Source: JAIVJM01 sp963816985 (GTDB taxonomy: Bacteria > Acidobacteriota > Blastocatellia > Pyrinomonadales > Pyrinomonadaceae). From it: a stretch of DNA of 64,000 nucleotides. The first letter of the stretch is position 1, and the number at the start of each line of letters is the position of its first letter. Shown piece after piece: positions 17,591-26,229 of this stretch. The notes under the pieces were generated by a model. That model searched no databases and was not told the origin of the DNA. It saw only the letters and a program-made list of their open reading frames with translations. The stretch spans positions 62,001 through 126,000 of the forward strand of contig CAWFMF010000004.1 of the NCBI GenBank assembly GCA_963816985.1, written 5' to 3'. The translations under genes were made by a program, and so were the position numbers.

Positions 17591-17980
17591 CTATCGCCGG
17601 AGCACGCCGCCCGCCGTCGCCGTGCCGACGAAAGACGAAGGGGCGGACTCTCGACGCGCCGAGGCGTTCTCGATCTGCGCCGCGCGCGCCGGTTGCAGGC
17701 CCATCTCGCGCGCCGCCGCCTCCAACTGCGCGGGCGAAGAAATCTGTTCGAGCGCGAAGAGCAGCCGCCGCTGCTCGTCGAGCAGTTGCTCCTGCTCGCG
17801 CCTGAGCGACTCGGTCTTGTAGCCGTACTGGACGGCCTTAATCTGCTGCCTCACGGCCAAGACGAACCCGGCGGCCAGCACGAGACAGCTCAAGAGCAAC
17901 CAAACCTGCCGCCGCGCGGCGCGCGGGTCGCGCTCGCGGCGGAGATGGGGATTCGCGTACTGCTGGGGCATTCTTCTCAT
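17591..17980 (-). CDS. ftsL: Cell division protein FtsL-like
   Basis: Small bitopic divisome protein that pairs with FtsB/FtsQ and activates FtsWI. 129 residues: a basic head (1-25), one membrane helix (VWLLLSCLVLAAGFVLAV, about 26-43), then a Leu/Glu/Gln-rich coiled coil (ESLRREQEQLLDEQRRLLFALEQ) and the AAREMGLQPA motif typical of FtsL/FtsB ends. The sequence alone is weak, but size, topology and position between rsmH and ftsI make the call firm. A Ser/Ala-rich tail of about 30 residues follows. Confidence 0.85.
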   Translation of the reverse strand: MRRMPQQYANPHLRRERDPRAARRQVWLLLSCLVLAAGFVLAVRQQIKAVQYGYKTESLRREQEQLLDEQRRLLFALEQISSPAQLEAAAREMGLQPARAAQIENASARRESAPSSFVGTATAGGVLRR

Positions 17981-18094
17981 CTGCTTGTCGGCCTCGGATA
18001 AAAGGTTTGGTGTTGACTGTCATCAAAGACTGAGTGGGAGGTGGGAACACAGTCTCTTCATTTTCTCAGTCCCGTCGGCAACCGGCACTGTCTT

Positions 18095-19051
<957 letters not shown>

Positions 19052-19111
19052 CACCACCGCCCCGTGGTCTCGTGGAAGGAGAATGAATGTCGAGTGATGA
19101 GCGCCTCGCTG

Positions 19112-19146
19112 TTTGAAATCTCGAATCCGAGATTCGAGATTTCAAA
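19112..19146. repeat. Perfect short hairpin between mraZ and rsmH
   Basis: TTTGAAATCTCGAATC (19112-19127) and its exact complement (19131-19146) flank a 3-nt loop. It uses the GAGATTTCAAA vocabulary of 15255-15297. It sits in the 133-bp space between the mraZ stop and rsmH, so it lies inside the presumed transcript. Confidence 0.88.
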
Positions 19147-19184
19147 TCCGTCTTGACTCATAACTCGTCACCTATCACTTTCCT

Positions 19185-19625
19185 TCAGATTCCGAGCCGC
19201 GCAATCGAAGCCTCGTCCTCCTCCGTGTACGGGTCGGAGAGAAGACGCCGCTCGAAGCGCTCCAGTTCCCAAACTTCCAGGTATGTCAAATATCCGAGGA
19301 CGGCCACGTCGCCTAAGACGCCCGCCGATTTCCTGAGGAGCGGATGGACGAGGATGCGTCCCTGCCCGTCCAGCTCCGCCTGCTGTCCGTAATAGTTAGT
19401 CCTGTCAAGGAACTTTCGTCTTGCCGGGTCCATCGAAGGCAGGAGCGCCAGACGCTGCTCGATGGATTCCCACTCCGGCAGAGGGAAGATGCGGACGCAT
19501 TCTCCGGTCAGGCTCGTGACGTAAACCGCCGTGCCGTACTTCTCTTCGAGGTAGCGCCGGAACACGCTCGGCACTTTGAGCCGCCCCTTGCTGTCCATCC
19601 GCGCCGTGTAATTTCCTCTCAGCAT
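19185..19625 (-). CDS. mraZ: Transcriptional regulator MraZ
   Basis: DNA-binding protein with two SpoVT/AbrB-like half-domains that controls its own dcw operon by binding repeats in the promoter. 146 residues. First half MLRGNYTARMDSKGRLKVPSVFR; second half QQAELDGQGRILVHPLLR. The GxxxxxxDxKGRxxVP pattern is intact in both copies (second degenerate as DGQGRI). It is first in the cluster; the matching boxes lie at 19711-19735. No strong ribosome site is visible before ATG 19625. Confidence 0.97.
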   Translation of the reverse strand: MLRGNYTARMDSKGRLKVPSVFRRYLEEKYGTAVYVTSLTGECVRIFPLPEWESIEQRLALLPSMDPARRKFLDRTNYYGQQAELDGQGRILVHPLLRKSAGVLGDVAVLGYLTYLEVWELERFERRLLSDPYTEEDEASIARLGI

Positions 19626-19710
19626 AGGGGTTTGCGGCGAAATGACGGGAGCAGGATGCTTAAAAGTTAAAGTGAAACTCTAAGCAAAGGCGGCAAGCTC
19701 CTCTCAGTAG

Positions 19711-19735
19711 CCCACTTTTAGCCACTTTTGACCAC
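19711..19735 (-). promoter_or_regulatory. MraZ box array (three GTGG repeats, 10-bp period)
   Basis: On the minus strand GTGGT, GTGGC and GTGGG start at 19735, 19725 and 19715, exactly one helical turn apart, with CAAAA/TAAAA spacers. In E. coli and Mycoplasma, MraZ binds such TGGGN-type repeats at 10-bp spacing. The array lies immediately downstream of the -10 box at 19745-19750, so bound MraZ would cover the transcription start and repress the cluster. Confidence 0.85.
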
Positions 19736-19744
19736 CCGCCGCGC

Positions 19745-19774
19745 ATAGTACGCCCGCCTGCTTAAGCATGTCAA
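19745..19774 (-). promoter_or_regulatory. sigma70-type promoter of the dcw cluster
   Basis: Minus-strand TTGACA (19774-19769), 18-nt spacer, TACTAT (19750-19745). The -35 is a perfect consensus and the -10 matches 5 of 6. The start would fall near 19737, inside the MraZ boxes. The 303-bp mraZ/ZIP intergenic region (19626-19928) is otherwise AT-rich upstream and without genes. A TATAGT at 19866-19871 may serve the divergent ZIP gene, but its -35 is poor. Confidence 0.75.
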
Positions 19775-19928
19775 GAGCAAAAACACTGTCAAATCATAAA
19801 TTTTAAGCACCATATGGTGTAATTCCCCTTAAGCTGCCCCCGTAGCCAAGCCCGCGCTCATCCTGTATAGTTGCGCGCCAAGCGATGCAAATATTATTAG
19901 GACGAATTTCGGGGCGACTGAACTTCGG

Positions 19929-20714
19929 ATGAATCTCGGCGAACTCCTTCTGTTCGGCAGCCTTGTGGCGTTGGCGAATGTCTTGGGCGGCGTGCTTTTG
20001 GCGCGTCCCGGCACTTTTCACCGCAGCCGGAGGTCTCTACGGTATCTGGTGGCGCTCGGCGCGGGGTTCATGATGGCGGCGATTTTCATCGAAATCATGC
20101 CGGAAGTGTTCGGGCTCTGGGCGAGCGGGGCGACGGGCGCGGAGGCGGGCGAGGCCGTGCTCGGCGCGATGACGCTCCTTCTGGGCGGCTACCTCCTCAT
20201 CCATTTTTTTGAACACACGATTGCGCCGCACTTCCATTTCGGCGAGGAGACGCACCCGGAAGCGGTCGTCCGCCCCTCGGCGGCCTACACGGCCATCGGC
20301 GGCCTCTCGATTCACACTTTTTTCGACGGCGTCTCGGTCGCTTCGGCCTTCGTCGTTGACCGGAGAGTGGGGCTTCTGGTCTTCGTCGCGGTGCTTTTGC
20401 ACAAAGTGCCGGAAGGATTCACGGCGGCTTCGATCATGCTCGCTTCGGGGCGGACGCCCGCGCGGGCTCTGGGGGCGACATTAATTATTGGGGCGGCGAC
20501 GCTGGCCGGGGTCTTGTGCGTGGCGCTCATTCAGTCGCGCGCGCAGGAGGCGGTGGTCTACGCGCTCCCCTTCTCGGCGGGCGTCACGCTCTACGTCGCG
20601 GCGAGCGATTTGATACCGGAAGTCAATCACCTTGAGCACAAGAACCCCTTCGTCTCGCTGGTGGTCTTCGTCGGCGTCGCACTGTTTTACGCGCTCCACG
20701 TTTTAATCGGTTAA
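19929..20714 (+). CDS. ZIP-family divalent metal transporter
   Basis: Inner-membrane importer of Zn2+/Fe2+-type cations. 261 residues, about eight membrane segments. The binuclear metal site of TM4/TM5 is visible: SIHTFFDGVSVASAF and LLHKVPEGFTAASIM. A His-rich loop (HTIAPHFHFGEETHPE) precedes TM4, as is common in ZIPs. TM2 carries FMMAAIFIEIMPE. It is divergent from mraZ and followed by a TPM-domain gene. Substrate cannot be assigned. Confidence 0.92.
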   Translation: MNLGELLLFGSLVALANVLGGVLLARPGTFHRSRRSLRYLVALGAGFMMAAIFIEIMPEVFGLWASGATGAEAGEAVLGAMTLLLGGYLLIHFFEHTIAPHFHFGEETHPEAVVRPSAAYTAIGGLSIHTFFDGVSVASAFVVDRRVGLLVFVAVLLHKVPEGFTAASIMLASGRTPARALGATLIIGAATLAGVLCVALIQSRAQEAVVYALPFSAGVTLYVAASDLIPEVNHLEHKNPFVSLVVFVGVALFYALHVLIG

Positions 20715-20809
20715 TGAGGCCGGGCGTGTTTCGCGGCGGCTTCGATGAATTAAAAACAACGTCGGAGATTTCTTCGTATTAGCTTCCGACTGTTATCATC
20801 CGAACATAC

Positions 20810-21736
20810 ATGCCAAGCAGACGTTCAGTTTTACCCGCCGCCTTCGCGGTCGTCCTGTGCCTGCTCTTTGTCTTTACGGGCGCGGCGTCGGCGCAGAACG
20901 CGCGCGCGTATACGGAGTCGCCGCTCCCGCCGCCGACCGGCTACGTCACCGACAACTCCAACGTCATTGACGCCGCGACCGAAGAGCGGCTGACGGCGAT
21001 CCTCAACAACCTTAAGGAGCGCGCCGACATCGAGTTCGCCGTCGTGACCGTCCCGACGACGGGCGGGCGCGACATCTTCGACTACTCGCTCTCGGTGGCG
21101 CGCGGTTGGGGCATCGGCTCGAAGGATGGCGAGAAGAACGGTCTGCTCCTGCTCGTGGCGACCGGAGACCGCAAGTACCAGTCGCAGGTCAGCCGCCACC
21201 TCGAAGGCGACTTGCCGGACGGGCTCGTCGGCGAGATAGCAAGGCAGAAGTTGGTTCCTCCTTTTCGTCAAGGGGATTACGGCAAGGGCATCTCGGACTT
21301 TGTCCTGACGGTCGTGGCGACTCTGGCGCAGAAGCGCAACTTCAGCGTCGAGGGCATTGACGCGAGTCAGGCTTACCGGCCCGTGGAACGCACGAGCACG
21401 CGACAGACGCGCGGCGTGCGCGGGACGCAGAGCAGCCTGAGTCTCGGCGCGTGCTGTCTGATAGGCATCGTCGTGCTGGTTGTGCTCTCGATGTTTTCCG
21501 GCGGTGGCCGAGGCAAGCGCGGGGGCGGCGGTGGAAGCGGGTGTCTGAACGCGCTCCTGCTCGCGAACCTCTTCGGCGGCCTGAGCGGCGGCGGACGACG
21601 CTCAAGCGGTTGGGGCGGAGGCTTCGGCGGCGGAGGCGGTTCCGGCTGGGGCGGCGGAGGTGGCGGCGGCGGCGGCTTCGGAGGCTTCGGCGGCGGAGGC
21701 GATTTCGGCGGCGGCGGCTCCGGCGGAAGCTGGTAA
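20810..21736 (+). CDS. Secreted TPM-domain (YgcG-like) protein with Gly-rich tail
   Basis: 308 residues. Signal peptide about 1-28 (hydrophobic core then ASAQN). The TPM (DUF477) domain covers about 40-175: GYVTDNSNVIDAATEERLT, FAVVTVPTT, LSVARGWGIGSKDGEKNGLLLL, VSRHLEGDLPD. One membrane helix (CCLIGIVVLVVLSMF) follows, then some 80 residues nearly all Gly/Ser/Trp/Phe, ending GGGGSGGSW. TPM proteins are extracytoplasmic and often neighbour LemA genes, as here (lemA at 22675). Some are reported as phosphatases or as photosystem II repair factors, but no activity can be inferred for this one. Confidence 0.88.
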   Translation: MPSRRSVLPAAFAVVLCLLFVFTGAASAQNARAYTESPLPPPTGYVTDNSNVIDAATEERLTAILNNLKERADIEFAVVTVPTTGGRDIFDYSLSVARGWGIGSKDGEKNGLLLLVATGDRKYQSQVSRHLEGDLPDGLVGEIARQKLVPPFRQGDYGKGISDFVLTVVATLAQKRNFSVEGIDASQAYRPVERTSTRQTRGVRGTQSSLSLGACCLIGIVVLVVLSMFSGGGRGKRGGGGGSGCLNALLLANLFGGLSGGGRRSSGWGGGFGGGGGSGWGGGGGGGGGFGGFGGGGDFGGGGSGGSW

Positions 21737-21741
21737 GAAAC

Positions 21742-21855
21742 GATGAAGGCGGAATGAAAGACAGTTAACAGTTTTTGAGTTTTCAGTTTTCAGTTCTGGT
21801 CTTAACTGAAAACCGAAAACTGTCTACTGAAAACTTCTTCAAGTTCATCATTCAT
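21742..21855. repeat. Compound hairpin, GTTTTCAGTTTTCAG and GATGAAGGCGGAATGA words
   Basis: Inner arms 21779-21795 and 21804-21820 consist of GTTTTCAGT words with one mismatch. Outer GATGAAGGCGGAATGA-type words on the left face TTCATCATTCAT words on the right. It fills the space between the TPM gene and the next gene and mixes two vocabularies found separately elsewhere. Confidence 0.7.
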
Positions 21856-21875
21856 ATTTGATTTGGCGGTGAACG

Positions 21876-22607
21876 ATGGCGAATAGAGTGGCGCAGGAAG
21901 CGTTTAATCATCTGATCGGCGATTTGCGCGCGACGCACGGGGACAATCTGGCGTCCGTGGTGTTGTACGGGTCGGCGGCGGCGGGCGACTTCGTGCAGTT
22001 GGAGTCGGACTACAACATTCTCATCGCGCTCAACCGCATCACGCCGGCGGACTTGCGTCTGGCGCAGTCGCCGATGCGCGAGTGGCAGAGGCTCGGCCAC
22101 CCACTGCCCGTCTACTTCACCTTCTCGGAGCTGCGCGACGCGGCGGACGTCTTCCCCATCGAGTTCCACCAGATGGAGCGGTCGCGCCTCGTGCTCTACG
22201 GGCGCGACCCCTTCGAGACTCTGCGCATCTCGGACACGAACCTGCGCCACCAGACCGAGTACGAGCTGCGCAGCAAGTTGACTCAGTTGCGCCGCCTCTA
22301 CATTCCGGCCTCCGTCTCGGCGCGGAGGCTTCAGGACTTGATGAGCGACAGTCTGGCGAGCTTCGCCACGCTCTTCGCGCCGGTGCTGTTGCTGCACGGC
22401 GCGCAGTCGCCCGTCCTCAAGCACGACATCGTGAGGGAGACCGTGAGGCTCATCGGCCTCGACGGCGAGACCTTCGAGCGCGTCTTCGAGCTGCGCGAGG
22501 CTGGCGAGGCGCGCACGCTCGACGACGCGGAGGCCAACGACCTCTTCGCCGACTACATGGCACAGATCGAGCGCGTCATCGAGGCCGTGGATCGTTTGGA
22601 AGTGTGA
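21876..22607 (+). CDS. Nucleotidyltransferase-fold protein, probably catalytically altered
   Basis: 243 residues. The N-terminal VVLYGSAAAGDFVQLESDYNILIAL matches the GS...D-x-D motif of Pol beta-type nucleotidyltransferases, but the second acidic residue is Asn (SDYN), so metal-dependent transfer may be lost. The C-terminal half is helical and rich in Leu/Glu (YELRSKLTQLRRLY, DLMSDSLASFATLFAPVLLLHG), like the helical substrate-binding domains of aminoglycoside-type or KNTase-like proteins. It lies between the TPM and LemA genes on the same strand, 67 bp before lemA, so a link to their envelope role is possible. No specific family name can be given. Confidence 0.7.
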   Translation: MANRVAQEAFNHLIGDLRATHGDNLASVVLYGSAAAGDFVQLESDYNILIALNRITPADLRLAQSPMREWQRLGHPLPVYFTFSELRDAADVFPIEFHQMERSRLVLYGRDPFETLRISDTNLRHQTEYELRSKLTQLRRLYIPASVSARRLQDLMSDSLASFATLFAPVLLLHGAQSPVLKHDIVRETVRLIGLDGETFERVFELREAGEARTLDDAEANDLFADYMAQIERVIEAVDRLEV

Positions 22608-22674
22608 CGCGGACGGGAAACGTTTTGACGGTTGTCCGGTTTGAGAAAGGGACATGAGTATGAGGAGAAACGTG

Positions 22675-23328
22675 ATGAATAAAAGAAGAATGTTGCTGCT
22701 CGCCGTGGTCGTGTTCGTGGCGGCGTCGGGGAGCGGCTGCGGTTACAACACTCTGACGACTAAACAGCAGAACGTGAAGGCGAAGTGGGCGGGCGTCGAG
22801 AGCCAGCTCCAGCGCCGCGCGGACTTGATACCGAACCTCGTCGCGGCGGCGCAGTCGGCGGGCGTGCAGGAGCAGGAGGTCTTCGGGCAGATCGCGGAGG
22901 CCCGCTCGCGGCTTCTGAACGCGACGGGCGCGCAGGGGCAGGCCGAGGGCGGCGACAAGACGCCGGAGCAGAAGCAGGCCGTCATTGACGCCAACAACAG
23001 CTTCGGCGGGACCATCGGGCGGCTGCTCTCTTTGCAGGAGAACTACCCCGTGCTCCAGTCCAACCAGAACTTCCTGAAGTTGCAGGACGAGCTGACGGGG
23101 ACGGAGAACCGGCTCGCGGTCTCGCGCGATGACTACACCGCCGCGGCGCAGGACTACAACACCGCGCGCAGCCAGTTCCCGACGGTCATCGCGGCCAAGA
23201 TGTACGGCTTCAAGGAGGAGCCCTACTTCAAGGCCGACGAGGGCTCGCGTCAGGTGCCGAGGTTCGACCCGAACACGATGCGCAGGAATCAAGCCCCGCC
23301 GGCTGGCACGACTGCGCCCGCGCGCTGA
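22675..23328 (+). CDS. lemA: LemA-family lipoprotein
   Basis: About 217 residues. Signal sequence with lipobox ASGSGC (lipidated Cys about residue 18). The LemA helical bundle follows: YNTLTTKQQNVKAKWAGVESQLQRR, RRADLIPNLV, LQENYPVLQSNQNFLKLQDEL, TENRLAVSRDDYTAAAQDYN. A C-terminal extracytoplasmic tail is rich in Pro/Ala. I prefer ATG 22675 because AGGAGA lies six bases upstream; ATG 22654 is also in frame. The role of LemA is unclear, although TPM and LemA genes co-occur widely. A strong terminator follows. Confidence 0.93.
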   Translation: MNKRRMLLLAVVVFVAASGSGCGYNTLTTKQQNVKAKWAGVESQLQRRADLIPNLVAAAQSAGVQEQEVFGQIAEARSRLLNATGAQGQAEGGDKTPEQKQAVIDANNSFGGTIGRLLSLQENYPVLQSNQNFLKLQDELTGTENRLAVSRDDYTAAAQDYNTARSQFPTVIAAKMYGFKEEPYFKADEGSRQVPRFDPNTMRRNQAPPAGTTAPAR

Positions 23329-23349
23329 TGACGGACAACAAGCAAAGAC

Positions 23350-23383
23350 AAAGAGGCTGCTTCATCTGGAAGCAGCCTCTTTT
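23350..23383 (+). terminator. Rho-independent terminator after lemA
   Basis: Perfect 14-bp stem (23350-23363 with 23369-23382), 5-nt loop ATCTG, ending in CTCTTTT. The A-rich left flank makes it a usable terminator in both directions, suitable for the convergent genes here. Confidence 0.9.
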
Positions 23384-23418
23384 GATTTACGCCGAGAGCA
23401 GATTGTGGTTTGACGCGT

Positions 23419-23498
23419 AAACAGTACCGCGAGCGGTCTTTCGGGCGGGTTGACCTTAGTGATACTCAACCCGCTCGCTACCGCTCGCGGTACTGTTT
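23419..23498. repeat. GC-rich palindrome, ACAGTACCGCGAGCGGT family (copy 1)
   Basis: Arms 23419-23453 and 23466-23498. The outer 18 nt (AAACAGTACCGCGAGCGG) and the inner GCGGGTTGA pair. The middle of the left arm (TCTTTCGG) differs from the expected GTAGCGAG, so pairing is interrupted. A perfect second copy is at 63096-63169. It lies in the convergent gap between lemA and the microcompartment operon. Confidence 0.92.
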
Positions 23499-23506
23499 GC
23501 GCCGTC

Positions 23507-23989
23507 TCAGAAGCCGCGAGAGTTACACATGCCGCAGTGGTCGCAGGGCTTGCCGCCGGGCTCGACGTTGCAGGTCTTCTCGCGCTCGAACATCTCGACG
23601 AGTTCGGAGACGGCCTCGCCGATGTCGGCGAATCGCTCCTGACTCGGATGCGAGACCGCCGAGACGTATGTGCCGCTCAGCGAAGTGGGGCCGGTGCCCG
23701 TCCGGCTCTCCGACTGGTGCGAATGTGGCCGCGCCGCCGCGCCGCTCGACGATAAAGGCGAAGAATACTTTTCTTCCTTCAGGTCGTGCCCGCACGAGCC
23801 TTCGTGCGTGATGTGCGCCTCGATGTGCGCGAGGCGGCGTTGAATCTCGGAGAGAGTGGCGCTCAACGCCCCGGAGTCAACGCCCGCGTCCGGGGGGCGC
23901 GCGCTCGCTTTCTCTTGCGTCCGCCCGTCCGCCAGCCGCCGCGCGATGCGCTCGGCCAGCTCACGCGCCCTGTCCTGCTCGATGCTCAT
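23507..23989 (-). CDS. Cys-rich protein of the microcompartment operon, no recognised family
   Basis: 160 residues, last gene of the BMC operon; its ATG overlaps the preceding shell-gene stop (ATGA). The N-terminal 20 residues (EQDRARELAERIARRLADG) form a predicted amphipathic helix, followed by a Pro/Ala/Gly linker. This is the layout of an encapsulation peptide. A second helix (LSEIQRRLAHIEAHI) leads to SCGHD. After a disordered Ser-rich middle, the C-terminus carries KTCN and KPCDHCGMC, making six Cys in all with nearby His, suitable for an iron-sulfur cluster or zinc. I do not recognise the family. A cargo or redox role inside the shell is inferred from position only. Confidence 0.72.
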   Translation of the reverse strand: MSIEQDRARELAERIARRLADGRTQEKASARPPDAGVDSGALSATLSEIQRRLAHIEAHITHEGSCGHDLKEEKYSSPLSSSGAAARPHSHQSESRTGTGPTSLSGTYVSAVSHPSQERFADIGEAVSELVEMFEREKTCNVEPGGKPCDHCGMCNSRGF

Positions 23990-24282
23990 CCGCGCCCCTT
24001 CTCTTCCTTCTCCAAAAAATCTATCCGGTCAACGACGCCGATGATGGCCGAGTCTATGGCCGCGCCCTGCTCGCCGGTCGCGGCGGTCGAAGCGCCCCAG
24101 CCTTCCTGCACGACGAGCACCGTGTCGCCTATCCCGGAGTCCACCGAGTCGAGCGCCAGAAGCGTCGCGCCCGTCTCTTCCCCTTGCGGCGTGACGGGCT
24201 GGCACATCATCACGCGCGCGTTGGCGTAACGCTCGTTCTTCTGCGTCGCCACGACGTTCCCAACGACTCGCGCCAGAATCAT
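23986..24282 (-). CDS. BMC-P pentameric shell protein (EutN/CcmL family), copy 3
   Basis: 98 residues. The EutN/CcmL fold forms pentamers that cap microcompartment vertices. Hallmarks: MILARVVGNVVATQKNE at the start, then a GATLLALDSVDSGIGDTVLVVQEG strand-loop, then AAIDSAIIGVVDRIDF. I start at ATG 24282 rather than further upstream because it overlaps the previous shell gene's stop as ATGA (24279-24282) and gives the family's normal N-terminus. Its stop overlaps the next gene in the same way. Confidence 0.95.
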   Translation of the reverse strand: MILARVVGNVVATQKNERYANARVMMCQPVTPQGEETGATLLALDSVDSGIGDTVLVVQEGWGASTAATGEQGAAIDSAIIGVVDRIDFLEKEEKGRG

Positions 24283-24566
24283 CTTTGTCGAATCCCCTTC
24301 GTGACGTGGCCGTCGGAATCCACGATGCCGATGATCGTGCAGTCGGTCGGCGTGTCCTCGCGCCGGAACGGGAAGCTCGCCTCCTTGCCCCTGCACCAGA
24401 AGACCAGTTCGCCCATGCCCGCGCCCACCGAGTCGAGCGCCACGAGCGGCTGACCCTGCGGCTCAAGGTCTGCGTTCAAGGACTGCACGACGAGGAGCTT
24501 CCGCCCCTCCAGCGAATCATTCTTCACCGTCGCCACGACCGTCCCGATGACCCGCGCGAGTTGCAT
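24279..24566 (-). CDS. BMC-P pentameric shell protein (EutN/CcmL family), copy 2
   Basis: 95 residues: MQLARVIGTVVATVKND, LVALDSVGAGMGELVFWCRG, TDCTIIGIVDSDG. The usual QEGS-type loop is replaced by WCRGKEAS, and it has two Cys (near residues 58 and 75), unlike the other two copies. It may occupy distinct vertices. A 27-nt word-repeat hairpin (24571-24649) separates it from copy 1, so internal processing of the transcript could set shell-protein ratios. Confidence 0.94.
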   Translation of the reverse strand: MQLARVIGTVVATVKNDSLEGRKLLVVQSLNADLEPQGQPLVALDSVGAGMGELVFWCRGKEASFPFRREDTPTDCTIIGIVDSDGHVTKGIRQR

Positions 24567-24570
24567 GACG

Positions 24571-24649
24571 ACAGTTTTCAGTATCCAGTTTTCAGTTTTC
24601 AGAAAACAGCCTTCCAGTTCTTAACTGAAAACCGGATACTGAAAACTGT
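24571..24649. repeat. Hairpin, ACAGTTTTCAGTATCCAGTT words
   Basis: Arms 24571-24597 and 24623-24649 complement at 26 of 27 positions around a 25-nt loop. It lies between two BMC-P genes and ends two bases before the stop codon of copy 1. It uses the GTTTTCAGT vocabulary of 8293-8405 and 21779-21820. Confidence 0.9.
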
Positions 24650-24651
24650 CC

Positions 24652-24924
24652 TCAATCATTGACGAAATCAACCGTGTCAATGACGCCGACGATGGCGGCG
24701 TCAACGGGCTTGTCCTTCTGGCCTTCGGCGAGGCGCGCGCTGGAGCCGGCGACGACGAGCACGCGCTCGTGGAACCCCGCGCCGACCGTGTCCACGGCGA
24801 CGATGTAGCCGCTCGTCTCCGTCCCGTCGAGGTTGAGCGGGCGGACGAGCAGGAGTTTGCTGCCCTTCAGACGCTCGTCCTTCTGCGTCGAGACGACCGT
24901 GCCGAGTATGCGCGCGATAATCAT
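24652..24924 (-). CDS. BMC-P pentameric shell protein (EutN/CcmL family), copy 1
   Basis: 90 residues: MIIARILGTVVSTQKDE, LLLVRPLNLDG, YIVAVDTVGAGFHERVLVVAGSSAR, VDAAIVGVIDTVDF. It is closest to the canonical EutN length and motif order. Three BMC-P genes in one locus is typical of the Planctomycetes/Verrucomicrobia (PVM) type of microcompartment. It follows the BMC-H gene after a hairpin. Confidence 0.95.
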   Translation of the reverse strand: MIIARILGTVVSTQKDERLKGSKLLLVRPLNLDGTETSGYIVAVDTVGAGFHERVLVVAGSSARLAEGQKDKPVDAAIVGVIDTVDFVND

Positions 24925-25011
24925 AAAAGGCCGTGAACCGTAAACCGTGACAGGTGACAGGAGAAATCCAAATCCTTCCCGTCACGGTTTACCTGTCACG
25001 GTTTACGGCTT

Positions 25012-25013
<2 letters not shown>
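24925..25013. repeat. Hairpin, CCGTAAACCGTGACAGGTGACAGG words
   Basis: Left arm about 24925-24960, right arm about 24978-25013, made of CCGTAAACCGTGACAGGTGACA words with different word order, so pairing is imperfect. The right arm overlaps the BMC-H stop codon (TAA at 25014-25012). The vocabulary recurs at 37666-37741 and 56119-56200. Confidence 0.82.
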
Positions 25014-25293
<280 letters not shown>

Positions 25294-25310
25294 CAATCTT
25301 CTCCTAAGTG

Positions 25311-25409
25311 GTAAATGGTAAATCGGTAAAAGCCGTGAACCGTGAATCGTCAACCGTAAATCGTCAGAACTGCTTTTAACTATTCACGATTGGCGATTCA
25401 CGATTTACG
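25311..25409. repeat. Hairpin, CGTAAATCGTGAATCG words, supplying the aldolase stop codon
   Basis: GTAAATCGTCAACCGTGAATCG-type words on the left face GATTCACGATTTACG words on the right, with imperfect pairing around a loop near 25370. The aldolase stop (TAA, 25407-25405) is the TAA of the repeat word CGTAAATCG. The vocabulary recurs at 37005-37089. Confidence 0.8.
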
Positions 25410-26229
25410 AAATCCTCTGCGTGCGCGCGGCCTCGACGAGTAGTTCGACGAGTTCGTCGCGCGTCAGTGAAATCTTGCCCGCGCCGTTGGTCGCCGCCTT
25501 CGGCGAAGGGGCGGCGGTTGTCCTCTCGCCCGTCGGGCAGACGATGCGCGTCTCGTGGAGGTAGCCGCACGACTGGCAGCGCGCCCGCTCGTCCAGGTAG
25601 CCCGCGCGCTCGCGCACGTCAATCAGCTTCTCAATCGAGTCGGGCGGGAGATTCCTCGCGCCGCCGAGGGCGCGCGCGAGAATCGCGATCTTCGCCGTGT
25701 GCTCCAGAGTTTCCAGACGGTCGAAAGCCTGCCAGAGATTCTCGCCGTAAGCAACCGCGCCGTGGTTCGCCATCAGGAGCGCGTTGTGATGCTTGACCAG
25801 AGGGAGCATCGCCTCCGTCAACTCGTCGGTCGAGGGCGTGCCGTACTCGGCGAGCGGCACGCAGCCCAGAGTCAGTATCACTTCGGACAGAATCGGCTGG
25901 TCAATCGCGAGCCCCGCGACGGCGAAGGCCGAGCCGTGCGGCGGGTGCGCGTGGCAGACGGCGCGCACTTCCGGGCGCTCGCGGTAGATGAGGAGGTGCA
26001 TCGCCAGCTCCGACGACGCGCGCCGGTCGTTGAGCGCCTTGCCCTCTAAATCCGTGAGCGCGAGCGAGTCCTCCGTCATCCGCCCCTTGCAGGTCTGCGT
26101 CGGCGTCGCGAGGACGCGGCCCTCGTCGAGGCGCACGCTGATGTTGCCGTCCGAAGAGACGACGTAGGAACGCTCGTACATCAACTGGCCGACGCGCACT
26201 ATCTCGCGCCGGGCTGTCTGCTCATCCAT
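25405..26229 (-). CDS. Class II aldolase (fuculose/rhamnulose-phosphate type) with C-terminal encapsulation peptide
   Basis: Zn-dependent aldolase of the class II aldolase/adducin family. Relatives cleave fuculose-1-phosphate or rhamnulose-1-phosphate to DHAP and lactaldehyde. Zn ligands are His93 and His95 (CHAHPP) and His156 (ANHGAV), with Glu74 (SSE) as likely catalytic base. The core ends near residue 215. Three Cys (218, 221, 231) then precede a Pro/Ala/Thr/Gly linker (about 236-252) and a predicted amphipathic helix SLTRDELVELLVEAARTQRIS (254-274). Such a linker plus helix is the encapsulation-peptide layout that targets cargo to microcompartments, and PVM-type compartments use exactly this enzyme class. 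The start abuts the TonB_C stop. The substrate is inferred. Confidence 0.9.
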   Translation of the reverse strand: MDEQTARREIVRVGQLMYERSYVVSSDGNISVRLDEGRVLATPTQTCKGRMTEDSLALTDLEGKALNDRRASSELAMHLLIYRERPEVRAVCHAHPPHGSAFAVAGLAIDQPILSEVILTLGCVPLAEYGTPSTDELTEAMLPLVKHHNALLMANHGAVAYGENLWQAFDRLETLEHTAKIAILARALGGARNLPPDSIEKLIDVRERAGYLDERARCQSCGYLHETRIVCPTGERTTAAPSPKAATNGAGKISLTRDELVELLVEAARTQRIS

